DNA from: GCA-002282575 sp964493995
GTDB lineage: Bacteria > Pseudomonadota > Gammaproteobacteria > Thiomicrospirales > Thiomicrospiraceae
NCBI GenBank assembly: GCA_964493995.1
Contig: CAZBQD010000007.1
Coordinates: 1-64,000 of the forward strand
Direction of reading: 5' to 3'
DNA: 64,000 nucleotides
Shown here: positions 41,780-50,448 of the stretch, in pieces
Numbering within the stretch: position 1 is the stretch's first letter
Layout of the letters: each line of letters starts with the position of its first letter
Translations under genes and position numbers: made by a program
Notes under the pieces: model-generated
Database searches by the model: none
What the model was told of the DNA's origin: nothing
What the model saw: only the letters and a program-made list of their open reading frames with translations

Positions 41780-43336
41780 ATGGCCATGTTGCCAGGATTA
41801 CAGTTTAACGTCAGCCAACAGCTCAAGCTCACGCCACAACTGCAACAATCGATTAAGATTTTGCAGCACTCCGCTATTGAACTGCAAGAAGCCATCAGCG
41901 AAGCCTTAGACAGTAATATCATGCTTGAATTGGAAATGGATGATGCCGTTTCTCCCGGCAGTGACTCAGCTGACATAGAGCGCTACAACGAAATAAATGA
42001 AGACCTTGAACCGACTGGATTAAGTGAATTTAATAGCGTCTCCGACGATAGCAGCATCGATCATCGCAGCAACCTTACCGATAATCTTGACTGTCAGTGG
42101 GATGATTTGTTTGACAAAGATGGCAATGAAGCCCCCGCCACGCAAAGCGAATTTGAAGACTTTTCGGTCACTTCTCATCACGATAACGACGACTACACCC
42201 CCGCAGAAAGTTACACAGCCGCCCACGAAGATCTCTACACCCACCTCAAATGGCAAGTTGATACCTTCACCTGGGGCACCGACATTCAACAAGCGATTGC
42301 CTACTATCTCATTGACTTGATTGATGAAAACGGCTATTTCAGCTCAGAGCTCGCTGAAGTCATTGAAGCCATTAGCGAAAACGAGTCTTTCACGCCCGAC
42401 GAAGATGATATCGAAACCGTGCTCACCCTCATTCAAGACAACTTTGACCCTGCAGGTGTCGGCGCGCACTCGATTGAAGAATGCCTGCTCATTCAGCTCA
42501 AAGGCATTTTACCGCAAACACAGCCTGTTCAAACGGCGATTCGACTGCTCAGTGAGCGCTTTGACTGGTTCGCTCATGGTGATTTCACTCGTCTGAAACG
42601 CGTTTATGGACTCAACGAAGCCAGCTGGGCTGAGCTGATGAACCTCATTCAATCCCTCAATCCCAAGCCCGGATTGAGCTTTGCCGACTCGGAACGTGAA
42701 GTCATCATTCCCGATCTGATTATTAAACGCGACAAAAAAGGCTGGAAGGTCGAACTCAACCCCAACGCCTACCCGCGCGTTCGCGTCAATAACGAATATG
42801 TTGACCTGCTCAAGCATCTGGATAAATCGACACGCAGCCAAGAACAAGCCGATGCCATGAAAGAAAAGCTACTCGAAGCGCGAGGCCTGATTAAAAGTAT
42901 TCAAAGTCGAGGAGAAACCTTGCTTAAAGTCGGTGCTTACTTGGTTGCTGAGCAGGCCAAGTTTCTCGATGAAGGTGAAGTGGCTATGAAACCGCTAGTG
43001 CTGCGAGATGTGGCCGATGCGCTCGGCCTGCACGAATCGACCATTTCACGCGCGACCACGCAAAAGTACATGCAAACACCCCGTGGTACTTACGAGTTGA
43101 AATACTTTTTCTCTAGCAGTGTCAGTCAATATGGCCCGCAAGATCAATCCGCTGTCGCCATTAAAGCACGCATTAAACAGCTGATTGATGGCGAAGACCC
43201 GAAAAAACCGATTAGCGATCAAGATCTGGTAGATAAATTAGAAGCGATGAAAATCAGTGTGGCACGCAGAACGGTAGCCAAATATCGCGAAGCCATGGGC
43301 ATTGGCTCATCCTCTCAACGCAAAGTCAGACGATAG
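41780..43336 (+). CDS. rpoN: RNA polymerase sigma-54
   Basis: 518 residues. Region I is Gln/Leu-rich (QLKLTPQLQQSIKILQHSAIEL), region II acidic (EDLEPTG...DFSVTSHHDNDD), and region III binds core and DNA. It has the HTH LGLHESTISRATTQKYMQTPRG and the RpoN box ARRTVAKYRE near the end. It directs transcription from -24/-12 promoters with enhancer-binding ATPases. Neighbours lptB, hpf and ptsN, usual at this locus, are absent; the gene stands alone. Confidence 0.97.
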   Translation: MAMLPGLQFNVSQQLKLTPQLQQSIKILQHSAIELQEAISEALDSNIMLELEMDDAVSPGSDSADIERYNEINEDLEPTGLSEFNSVSDDSSIDHRSNLTDNLDCQWDDLFDKDGNEAPATQSEFEDFSVTSHHDNDDYTPAESYTAAHEDLYTHLKWQVDTFTWGTDIQQAIAYYLIDLIDENGYFSSELAEVIEAISENESFTPDEDDIETVLTLIQDNFDPAGVGAHSIEECLLIQLKGILPQTQPVQTAIRLLSERFDWFAHGDFTRLKRVYGLNEASWAELMNLIQSLNPKPGLSFADSEREVIIPDLIIKRDKKGWKVELNPNAYPRVRVNNEYVDLLKHLDKSTRSQEQADAMKEKLLEARGLIKSIQSRGETLLKVGAYLVAEQAKFLDEGEVAMKPLVLRDVADALGLHESTISRATTQKYMQTPRGTYELKYFFSSSVSQYGPQDQSAVAIKARIKQLIDGEDPKKPISDQDLVDKLEAMKISVARRTVAKYREAMGIGSSSQRKVRR

Positions 43337-43369
43337 GCAAGCCCCGTTCAGCTGCACAGGTTAGAAAGA

Positions 43370-44392
43370 TTAAGGCGCTACCTTGCTATTGAGCGCTTCA
43401 ATCTCATCGACGACACGATTACGCCCCTTTGCCTTAGCCACATAAAGGGCATTATCCGCTCGATTAATAAAGTCAGTTACCAACTCACCTTTGCGGTAGG
43501 TAGACACCCCCACCGACGCAGTGAACTTTAGCGTGGCTTGCGTATTGCGCAGTTTTAAATTGGTTTCTTGCAATAACTTTCGCAACTTTTCCGCAAAGGC
43601 GTAAGCATTGGCCGCGCTGGTTTGAGGCAGCAACAGGATAAACTCTTCACCGCCAAAACGACCGACAAAATCCTGTCCTTTACTGGCTTGCTGCAAGAGT
43701 TTAGCGATAAAACGCAATACGCTGTCACCCACCATGTGACCATATTGGTCGTTGATGCGCTTGAAGTAATCAATATCTAAAATAATGCACGAAAAGTTAT
43801 CAATGCCCTCTTCGTCCAGCTGCTCCGCCAAAAACTTATCCATAGCACGACGATTACCAATGCCCGTTAAGGGGTCGGTATGCGCTTCTTTGTAACTGAG
43901 TTCCAACTGCTTTTTCAGCGTATCGACTTCGCTACGCACCGCTTCCATTTTGGATTTCATGCTCTTGGCATTATCGGTGAGGTCCTTAACCGATTCAACG
44001 ACATTTTTCACCACCATCGAGGCCATATTGACATCGCTTTTAGCGGTTAAAGATACCAATGCCTGCGCCAAAATCTCACTGTGACTTTCGAGGTTTTGTT
44101 CCCATCCGTCCATATCACTGATGATTTCATGAACCAGCTTTAACACCAGACAATCAAATTCATTGATAGCACAAATGCGATTGACGATATGCGTGAACAG
44201 CTCCAGTGCCGTTTCTTCATGATCTTTGGCTTCAGCAATCTTTTCGACCACAAAAGCATCGCGTTTAAGCAAGTACTCGTACCAAACCATAAAATTAATG
44301 GGATTGGGACGCACACCACGCTGCAGTGTTTCTTCAAACACCTTTTCAGCGAGTAGCTTACTCTCAGCGAAGCTTTCTTTATAATGTCGCAT
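43370..44392 (-). CDS. Diguanylate cyclase with helical sensor
   Basis: 340 residues. A C-terminal GGDEF domain (about 175-335) with DPLTGIGNRRAMDKFL, DIDYFKRINDQYGH and FGGEEFILLLP (GGEEF variant, expected active) makes cyclic-di-GMP. The N-terminal 170 residues are helical and charged with no recognised sensor; a coiled coil (EAVRSEVDTLKKQLEL) precedes the catalytic domain. No membrane helices, so cytoplasmic. Convergent with rpoN. Confidence 0.9.
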   Translation of the reverse strand: MRHYKESFAESKLLAEKVFEETLQRGVRPNPINFMVWYEYLLKRDAFVVEKIAEAKDHEETALELFTHIVNRICAINEFDCLVLKLVHEIISDMDGWEQNLESHSEILAQALVSLTAKSDVNMASMVVKNVVESVKDLTDNAKSMKSKMEAVRSEVDTLKKQLELSYKEAHTDPLTGIGNRRAMDKFLAEQLDEEGIDNFSCIILDIDYFKRINDQYGHMVGDSVLRFIAKLLQQASKGQDFVGRFGGEEFILLLPQTSAANAYAFAEKLRKLLQETNLKLRNTQATLKFTASVGVSTYRKGELVTDFINRADNALYVAKAKGRNRVVDEIEALNSKVAP

Positions 44393-44423
44393 GCTATTGT
44401 CCTAGCTGGAGCTGTTCATAAGC

Positions 44424-44645
44424 TTAATGATGATGACCGCGATGTTCAGACCAATCGGTCATGGTGTACTCTGCACCACAGTAAGGACATTTGGCATGCC
44501 CTGTCTCTTCTATGGGCAGATAAACTTTGGGATGCGAATTCCATAAGGCCATGCCCGGCATTGGGCAGGTCAAAGGAGTGTCTTTACTGGTCACCTGATA
44601 ATGATTATCGGCGTTGGGCGTGATTAACTGAGCTGACTCTTTCAT
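44424..44645 (-). CDS. CHCC zinc-finger protein
   Basis: 73 residues. LTCPMPGMALWNSHPKVYLPIEETGHAKCPYCGAEYTM gives a Cys, His, Cys and Cys set of the zf-CHCC (NDUFS6-like) family. The acidic/His-rich tail ends HRGHHH. Members bind zinc; those of mitochondrial complex I are structural, but bacterial roles are unclear. Just downstream of ilvE on the same strand. Confidence 0.75.
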   Translation of the reverse strand: MKESAQLITPNADNHYQVTSKDTPLTCPMPGMALWNSHPKVYLPIEETGHAKCPYCGAEYTMTDWSEHRGHHH

Positions 44646-44656
44646 AGACTCTACCC

Positions 44657-45583
44657 TTACTTAACCAGTGTGCGCCATTCGGCATAGTCTTTATCCTTAC
44701 CCTGCACCAAGGCAAAGTAACGAGCTTGAATGGCCTGAGTAATCGGACCACGAGAACCCGAACCAATCGCACGACCGTCTAGTTCACGAATCGGCGTCAC
44801 TTCTGCCGCTGTACCGGTGAAGAAGGCCTCATCAGCAATGTACACTTCATCACGCGTAATGTTACGCTCAATGACGGTGTAACCCATTTCGTTAGCTAAC
44901 TGCATAATGGTTTTGCGGGTGATGCCATCTAGTGCCGAGGTTAGTAAGGGGGTGTAAATAACGCCATCACGTACCATAAAGAAGTTTTCACCCGAACCTT
45001 CCGAAACGTAGCCTTCTTTATCTAACAGCAGAGCTTCATCACAACCATGACGAATCGCTTCTTGCAAGGCCAACATCGAATTCATGTAAGCACCGTTCGC
45101 CTTGGCTTTGGTCATGGAAATATTGGGGTGGTGACGGGTGAAGGAAGAGGTCGCGACTTTAATGCCTTTTTCTAAATTTTCGGCACCCATGTAAGCGCCC
45201 CATGTCCAAGCAGCGACCATAACGTGCGTTTTGAGGTTATCGGCACGCAATCCCATACCCTCGGCACCATAAAATGCCATCGGGCGTAAGTAGGCAGAAG
45301 ATAAGCCATTTTCACGTACCACAGCACGTTGTGCTTCGTTCAATTCTTCTTTGCTGTAAGGCATAGCCATATTCATGATTTTAGCTGAATTAAACAAACG
45401 GTCAGTGTGCGCTTGCAGGCGGAAAATAGCCGTACCTTCTGGGGTGTCGTAAGCTCGAACCCCTTCAAATACACCCATACCATAATGAAGCGTGTGCGTT
45501 AACACATGAACCTTCGCATCGCGCCAAGGAACCATCTGTCCATCTAACCAAATAACGCCATCACGATCCGCCATTGCCTGCAT
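44657..45583 (-). CDS. ilvE: Branched-chain amino-acid aminotransferase
   Basis: Last step of Leu, Ile and Val synthesis. 308 residues of the fold-IV PLP aminotransferase family. LHYGMGVFEGVRAY, PLP-lysine in SMTKAKANGAYMNSM, and GYVSEGSGENFFMV and DGITRKTIMQLA are present. The ATG at 45583 has AGGAT upstream; another ATG lies three codons later. First gene of a small unit with the zinc-finger gene. Confidence 0.93.
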   Translation of the reverse strand: MQAMADRDGVIWLDGQMVPWRDAKVHVLTHTLHYGMGVFEGVRAYDTPEGTAIFRLQAHTDRLFNSAKIMNMAMPYSKEELNEAQRAVVRENGLSSAYLRPMAFYGAEGMGLRADNLKTHVMVAAWTWGAYMGAENLEKGIKVATSSFTRHHPNISMTKAKANGAYMNSMLALQEAIRHGCDEALLLDKEGYVSEGSGENFFMVRDGVIYTPLLTSALDGITRKTIMQLANEMGYTVIERNITRDEVYIADEAFFTGTAAEVTPIRELDGRAIGSGSRGPITQAIQARYFALVQGKDKDYAEWRTLVK

Positions 45584-45699
45584 AGTGCCATCCTTACTGT
45601 CAAATTTTATTAATTAAGTTCATTTTACGCTAACGCCTAAGCTTATACCACTAGGCCTGTTCTAAAAACCAGTCACAAAGACCAAAAACACAGCTCAAA

Positions 45700-45715
45700 C
45701 TGGTTTGTGAACCAG
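45700..45715 (-). terminator. Hairpin after panC
   Basis: CTGGTT (45700-45705) and AACCAG (45710-45715) with a 4-nt loop, just beyond the panC stop on the minus strand. A T-rich stretch follows further on. Weak but positioned to end the pcnB-folK-panB-panC transcript. Confidence 0.45.
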
Positions 45716-45719
45716 TCGG

Positions 45720-46592
45720 TTAATCCGTTACGTGTAGATTATCAATGAGTCGGGTCTGTCCCAAGCGGGCAGCAATCAAAATCACGGCGCCATCATGACC
45801 CAACTGCGTCAATGCGTGCAATGAATATGGATGACGTATGGCGACATAATCAACCGCATCAAATCCTTGCTGCATCAGCTGTTGCTCTGCCTGGGCGCTT
45901 AAATCAGCGCTCCACTGCCCTTGCTTCAACCCCTGTGCAATGGCTTGCAATGCGGCATAAATAGCCGGCGCCTGTGTTCTTTGTGTTGCGGTCAAATATT
46001 GGTTACGCGAAGACAAGGCCAAACCATCGGCAGCGCGAGCAGTAGGGGCAGAAACGACCGTAATGGGCAAGTTCAACGCCTTAACCATGGCTTTGAGAAT
46101 AGCTAATTGCTGGTAGTCTTTTTCACCAAAAACAGCGACTTGTGGCTGAATCATATTAAATAACTTTAAGACAATGGTCGCCACGCCGTTAAAATGACCA
46201 GGACGGGACTGACCGCACAGGGTATCGGTCAAATTTGACGGGGGAACCACTAAAAACCCCTCAGAAGCGCAGGCAGCCACGCCTCTTTCAGGATAAACTT
46301 CATCGACACTGGGAGCAAACACCACATCCACGCCTAGCTCAGTGAGAGCAGCCACATCGGCCTCTAGGCTGCGAGGATAACGATCAAAATCTTCATTCGG
46401 GCCGAATTGTAACGGATTAACAAAAATGCTCACCACCACTTTATCAGCGTGTTGTTGCGCTAGTCTCACCAGAGAAAAATGCCCCTCGTGCAGATTACCC
46501 ATGGTCGGCACTAGCGCCACACGTTGCGAAGCAGATTGCCACTGTTGCTGAAGATCGCGCCACAGCGCGAGTTGATGAATCACCTGTGTCAT
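45720..46592 (-). CDS. panC: Pantothenate synthetase
   Basis: Joins pantoate and beta-alanine using ATP, the last step of pantothenate synthesis. 290 residues. LVPTMGNLHEGHFSLV supplies the nucleotidyltransferase HxGH motif, VFVNPLQFGPNEDF and VFGEKDYQQLAI follow. Seven bases after panB. Confidence 0.95.
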   Translation of the reverse strand: MTQVIHQLALWRDLQQQWQSASQRVALVPTMGNLHEGHFSLVRLAQQHADKVVVSIFVNPLQFGPNEDFDRYPRSLEADVAALTELGVDVVFAPSVDEVYPERGVAACASEGFLVVPPSNLTDTLCGQSRPGHFNGVATIVLKLFNMIQPQVAVFGEKDYQQLAILKAMVKALNLPITVVSAPTARAADGLALSSRNQYLTATQRTQAPAIYAALQAIAQGLKQGQWSADLSAQAEQQLMQQGFDAVDYVAIRHPYSLHALTQLGHDGAVILIAARLGQTRLIDNLHVTD

Positions 46593-46599
46593 TTAAGCA

Positions 46600-47397
46600 C
46601 TAACCTTGGTGAGAGCGAGGAAATTGACCCGACTTGACGGCTTGCACGTAAGCCGTTACGGCTTCGGCAAGGCTTCGTCCTTCGACGAGAAATTGCGGCG
46701 CGAAGGAAGGCGCATAGTCCGACAAGCCCAAAATATCGTGCAGCACCAACACCTGACCATCGGTTGCACTGCCTGAACCAATGCCAATCGTGGGAATGGA
46801 TAAAGCTTGGCTAATGTGTTGCGCTACTTCGGGCACCACACACTCCATGACCAATAGTGAAGCACCGGCTTTTTCCAAAGCTTGAGCTTCGGTAAGCAAC
46901 CGCTCGGCATCGGCTGGCGTTTTACCCGCCATTTTATAACCTGCACGCAGGGCTTGTTGGGGCAGTAATCCAATGTGAGCACATACTGGCACCCCTTGTG
47001 CCGCTAAGGCTTGTACCAGTGGTACCATCGACAAGCCACCTTCGACCTTCACCATTTGCACCAGCGCTTCTTGCAACAAGCGACGCGCACTCGTTAAGCC
47101 TTGCTCAATGGATGTGGTGGTCATAAAAGGTAAATCGGCAATAACCCAAGCCAAAGGCGCACCGCGTTTCACCATTTTGGCATGATAAATAACGTCTTCG
47201 AGCGTCACAGGAATAGTAGAATCGTGACCTTGCATCACCATGCCTAAGGAATCCCCGACCAACAAGGCATCGACGCCACATTGATGCAGCAATCGCGCGA
47301 AACTGGCATCGTAAGCGGTTAACAGCGCCAGTTTTTCGCTCTTAACCTTCGCTTTGAGTAGCTTAGATAAGATAACGGGTTTAACTGAATCGTTCAT
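46600..47397 (-). CDS. panB: Ketopantoate hydroxymethyltransferase
   Basis: First committed step of pantothenate synthesis. 265 residues, a TIM-barrel enzyme. ALLTAYDASFARLL, LVGDSLGMVMQGHDST and metal/substrate residues in VCAHIGLLPQ and IGIGSG are intact. Start overlaps the folK stop by 4 nt. Confidence 0.95.
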   Translation of the reverse strand: MNDSVKPVILSKLLKAKVKSEKLALLTAYDASFARLLHQCGVDALLVGDSLGMVMQGHDSTIPVTLEDVIYHAKMVKRGAPLAWVIADLPFMTTTSIEQGLTSARRLLQEALVQMVKVEGGLSMVPLVQALAAQGVPVCAHIGLLPQQALRAGYKMAGKTPADAERLLTEAQALEKAGASLLVMECVVPEVAQHISQALSIPTIGIGSGSATDGQVLVLHDILGLSDYAPSFAPQFLVEGRSLAEAVTAYVQAVKSGQFPRSHQG

Positions 47398-47891
47398 GAA
47401 AGACTTTCCTGTTGTGATGGTGTCATCGGCTGGGCGTTAAACTCTCTGGCACAAGTCAACTGATTTACCAAACCCAATGTTGGAATCGCATAATCTGGAG
47501 CTAAATCTCGCCAAGGCAAAACAACAAAGTCACGATCAATGATACCAGGATGAGGCAAGGTTAACCGCTCCGATTGCATCACCAAATCGTCAATAGACAA
47601 AATATCAATATCCAGCGTGCGTTCACCCCAGTGGCGTTGACGCACTCGCAACTGAGCTTGCTCAATCGACTGACACAGATCAAGCAAATCAACTGGCGAC
47701 AAATCGGTTTCGCATTCCACCACTGCATTGACATAATCGGGCTGATCTTGCGGCCCCATGGGGGCAGACTGATAATAACGAGACACACGTAACTGATGAA
47801 TCCTGCTATGCGCTCGCAACGCCTGTACCGCTTGATTTAACTGTTGTACAGGCTGATTCAGATTAGCGCCTAATCCCAAATAAGCCAACAT
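47394..47891 (-). CDS. folK: HPPK pyrophosphokinase
   Basis: Transfers pyrophosphate from ATP to 6-hydroxymethyl-dihydropterin in folate synthesis. 165 residues. YLGLGANL, QPDYVNAVVE, RHWGERTLDIDIL and LPHPGIIDRDFVVLPW are conserved. Linked to pcnB (7 bp) and panB (overlap). Confidence 0.93.
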   Translation of the reverse strand: MLAYLGLGANLNQPVQQLNQAVQALRAHSRIHQLRVSRYYQSAPMGPQDQPDYVNAVVECETDLSPVDLLDLCQSIEQAQLRVRQRHWGERTLDIDILSIDDLVMQSERLTLPHPGIIDRDFVVLPWRDLAPDYAIPTLGLVNQLTCAREFNAQPMTPSQQESLS

Positions 47892-47897
47892 GACAGC

Positions 47898-49205
47898 CTA
47901 CCGACGAGGACGGCGGCGACGTTTCGGACGACGCGTTTGTTCGAGCGCTTCTTCAAAAGCGGCTTCTTGATCTTCTACCGCCGACACAAAGGTGGGTTGA
48001 TACAACCACTCAGGGTGTGCATCTTGTTGCTGTTGCCAAAATTCCACCACAGCCGAAAAACGAGGTACGGCCACCGCGCGCAAAGCTAAAAAGTCGAAAC
48101 CAGCGCGGAAGCGTGGAATCGCCAACACACGTTGCGCTTGATCTTGCTTGGTCAGCAACAAGAGTTGCATTGCCCAAACTTCTTTCACATAGTGCATAAT
48201 CGGCTTAGTGAGTGAGGTGCGCTCGCTTTGTTCTGACAACACAATATTCGCCGCTTTAATCAGCTCGTCCAAACTGACTAACTCTTGCTCGTCACGTTCC
48301 ATGGCTTGCCATAAGGGTTCCCACATCATCACGGCAAACAAGAAACCAGGATGCACACCTTTATCCGAAGCCACGCGTTCATCGGTTTGACCTAAGGCTA
48401 CCGGAATGACCAGCGCCGACCAAGAATCAGGTTGCTGTAAACAATATTCAGTTTGGTCAAATAAGCCACCCATCAATCCATGTTGGCGCAACTTTTCAAA
48501 CACACATAATGCCTGACCGCCATGAAAGAGCTTCAACACTTCTTCGTACAAACGCGCTGGTGCGGCTTCGGCCAGTAGGTGCGACAATTCCGGTAAAGGA
48601 GAGGCGGTTTCTTGCGGTAATTCCAGCCCCAATTTACAGGCAAAACGCACCGCACGAATCATGCGTACTGGGTCTTCACGATAACGTTGTACCGGCTCAC
48701 CAATCAGGCGAATTTGACCGGCCTGCAAATCTTGCATGGCGCCAACGTAATCAACAATACTAAAATCTTCAATGTTGTAGTAAAGCGCATTGACAGTAAA
48801 ATCACGACGCCAAACGTCTTCATCACGCGTACCGTAAACATTATCACGACGCAGCATACCTTGATCATCAATGACACGATCGCCCCGCTCTTCGGATTGG
48901 GCACGGAAAGTCGCTACCTCAATGACTTTGTCGCCGACATGTACATGGGCTAAGCGAAAACGGCGACCAATAATGCGACAGCGACCGCGAAACACCCCTT
49001 TCACCTGATCGGGTGTGGCGTTGGTGACGATATCGAAATCTTTGGGCTCTAAGCCAAGTAGCAGGTCACGCACACAACCACCCACTAAGTAGGCTTCGTA
49101 TCCGTTTTTAGATAAAGTGTAGAGAACATCTAACACGCCTTTATCAATGGCGCGACGACTTATGCTGTGTTCAGCACGCGGAATAATGTGTGGTATCACA
49201 TGCAC
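47898..49205 (-). CDS. pcnB: Poly(A) polymerase I
   Basis: Adds 3' poly(A) tails that target RNA for decay. 435 residues. LVGGCVRDLLLGLEPKDFDIVT is the class II nucleotidyltransferase motif with catalytic acidic residues. RRDFTVNALYYN and REDPVRMIRAVRFACKLG follow, and the C terminus is Arg-rich (RRPKRRRRPRR), typical of PcnB rather than CCA transferase. First in the pcnB-folK-panB-panC unit. Confidence 0.93.
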   Translation of the reverse strand: MHVIPHIIPRAEHSISRRAIDKGVLDVLYTLSKNGYEAYLVGGCVRDLLLGLEPKDFDIVTNATPDQVKGVFRGRCRIIGRRFRLAHVHVGDKVIEVATFRAQSEERGDRVIDDQGMLRRDNVYGTRDEDVWRRDFTVNALYYNIEDFSIVDYVGAMQDLQAGQIRLIGEPVQRYREDPVRMIRAVRFACKLGLELPQETASPLPELSHLLAEAAPARLYEEVLKLFHGGQALCVFEKLRQHGLMGGLFDQTEYCLQQPDSWSALVIPVALGQTDERVASDKGVHPGFLFAVMMWEPLWQAMERDEQELVSLDELIKAANIVLSEQSERTSLTKPIMHYVKEVWAMQLLLLTKQDQAQRVLAIPRFRAGFDFLALRAVAVPRFSAVVEFWQQQQDAHPEWLYQPTFVSAVEDQEAAFEEALEQTRRPKRRRRPRR

Positions 49206-49237
49206 GGTGTTTGTGACCCTTATGTTTTTGGCATAGC

Positions 49238-49265
49238 AAAACGGGCCTGACTTGCAGACCCGTTT
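49238..49265 (-). terminator. Terminator after the tRNA pair
   Basis: On the minus strand AAACGGGTCTG and CAGGCCCGTTT form an imperfect stem with a T tail, ten bases past the tRNA-Val CCA end. It ends the tRNA operon before pcnB begins. Confidence 0.75.
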
Positions 49266-49274
49266 CTAAAATTT

Positions 49275-49351
49275 TGGTAGTCGCGAGTGGACTCGAACCA
49301 CCGACCCCCACCATGTCAAGGTGGTGCTCTAACCAACTGAGCTACGCGACT
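49275..49351 (-). tRNA. tRNA-Val (GAC)
   Basis: 77 nt including CCA. Acceptor stem AGTCGCG/CGCGACT, D-arm GTAGCTCAGTTGG, anticodon stem CCACC/GGTGG with loop TTGACAT (anticodon GAC), and T-arm GGTTCGAGTCC. The complete cloverleaf forms. Confidence 0.95.
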
Positions 49352-49378
49352 GTTGTTCTTACTAACCCGATGTTAGTT

Positions 49379-49465
49379 TGGTGCCTGAGGGGAGACTCGA
49401 ACTCCCACGTTGTTACCAACGGTGGATTTTGAATCCACTGCGTCTACCGATTCCGCCACTCAGGC
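49379..49465 (-). tRNA. tRNA-Leu (CAA)
   Basis: 87 nt with CCA, class II. Acceptor stem GCCTGAG/CTCAGGC, anticodon stem GTGGA/TCCAC with loop TTCAAAA (anticodon CAA), a long variable arm (CCGTTGGTAACAACG), and T-arm GGAGTTCGAGTCTCC. It is upstream of tRNA-Val in the same transcript. Confidence 0.95.
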
Positions 49466-49552
49466 AGGCATGTCAATCTGCATCAACTCGATAAGTATAG
49501 CCGATTAGGCTAATGTAAGCAAGCGTTTTGTAAAGTTAAGCGAGTAGAAAAA

Positions 49553-49580
49553 GAAAACCCCACCGAGGTGGGGTTTATAA
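49553..49580 (-). terminator. Terminator after the pilin gene
   Basis: On the minus strand AAACCCCACC and GGTGGGGTTT with a short loop, then T residues. It lies about 20 bp past the pilin stop. Confidence 0.85.
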
Positions 49581-49600
49581 ATGGTAAGCGTAATTACAGA

Positions 49601-50248
49601 TTACATATTAACGCATATTGTGTATGTTTGATCATCTTCATACACTGTAGCAGCATCGCCAGGCTCTCCGTTGTTTGAAGCTTGGGTTGCCATCATAACA
49701 CCTTTATTTGGAATGCCATCATCTAATGATACATCAATAGCACGTGCGCCTTTACCAGGGACACTACCTAAACAAACATATTTGCTGTTAGTTGGCATAC
49801 CAGTAACAGCATTACCCGTTGCTGCGGTGAGACCACCAAAAGCATTTCGAGGATAAGCTTGAACACCAGCATCTTTAGAACTTCCTGAAATAAAACCAGC
49901 AGCTTTTAAATGTTGCCAAAAACCGACACCCTCATCTGCTGCACCAGTAAATGTCTGTGCAGCAGTAATATCGAGTACGCCATCTCTGTCACCACCTACA
50001 GTTATATCTGCCCATGAACCTTTGCGCGCTTTTAAATCGTCAACAGGTCCGTCATCACCAGGCATTTGACGGAAACGATCAATATAACCATTAAAAGCAC
50101 CTTGTACACCTTTAATGTCATTAATGGCATTTTTGATTTTACTGTTTTCAATTAACTCCTGCCCTTTAAGCACACCACCCAATAACAAACCAATAATGAC
50201 CAATACAATGGCCATTTCAACTAGGGTAAAACCTTTTTGATGTTTCAT
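49601..50248 (-). CDS. Type IV pilin-like prepilin
   Basis: 215 residues with the prepilin signature GFTLVEMAIVLVIIGLLLG: cleavage and N-methylation after the Gly in KGFTLVE, with Glu5 present. A long C-terminal globular part ends in a Cys pair (YVCLG...YTICVNM) that can form a disulfide loop. AAGGAAAG lies before the ATG. The gene stands alone, not in a pil operon, so it could be a major or minor pilin or a pseudopilin. Confidence 0.85.
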   Translation of the reverse strand: MKHQKGFTLVEMAIVLVIIGLLLGGVLKGQELIENSKIKNAINDIKGVQGAFNGYIDRFRQMPGDDGPVDDLKARKGSWADITVGGDRDGVLDITAAQTFTGAADEGVGFWQHLKAAGFISGSSKDAGVQAYPRNAFGGLTAATGNAVTGMPTNSKYVCLGSVPGKGARAIDVSLDDGIPNKGVMMATQASNNGEPGDAATVYEDDQTYTICVNM

Positions 50249-50393
50249 CGCGTTATCTTTCCTTTTTCAAGTTAACTTTATTAAACAGTTCAGCACTGTT
50301 TCTGCTTTGTATTATGACCCAGCTTGTTAGAAAAAAAAAGCGTTTAACTCACTTTTTAGTCAAATCAATGCACTTTGTTTGAAGGACACATAA

Positions 50394-50420
50394 AACAAAA
50401 CCCCGGCAAGCCGGGGTGTA
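50394..50420 (-). terminator. Terminator after ppiD
   Basis: CCCCGG and CCGGGG arms with a short CAAG loop and T residues on the minus strand, about 30 bp past the ppiD stop. Confidence 0.85.
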
Positions 50421-50448
50421 AATTGATAACGGATAACCTCATAAAGAC

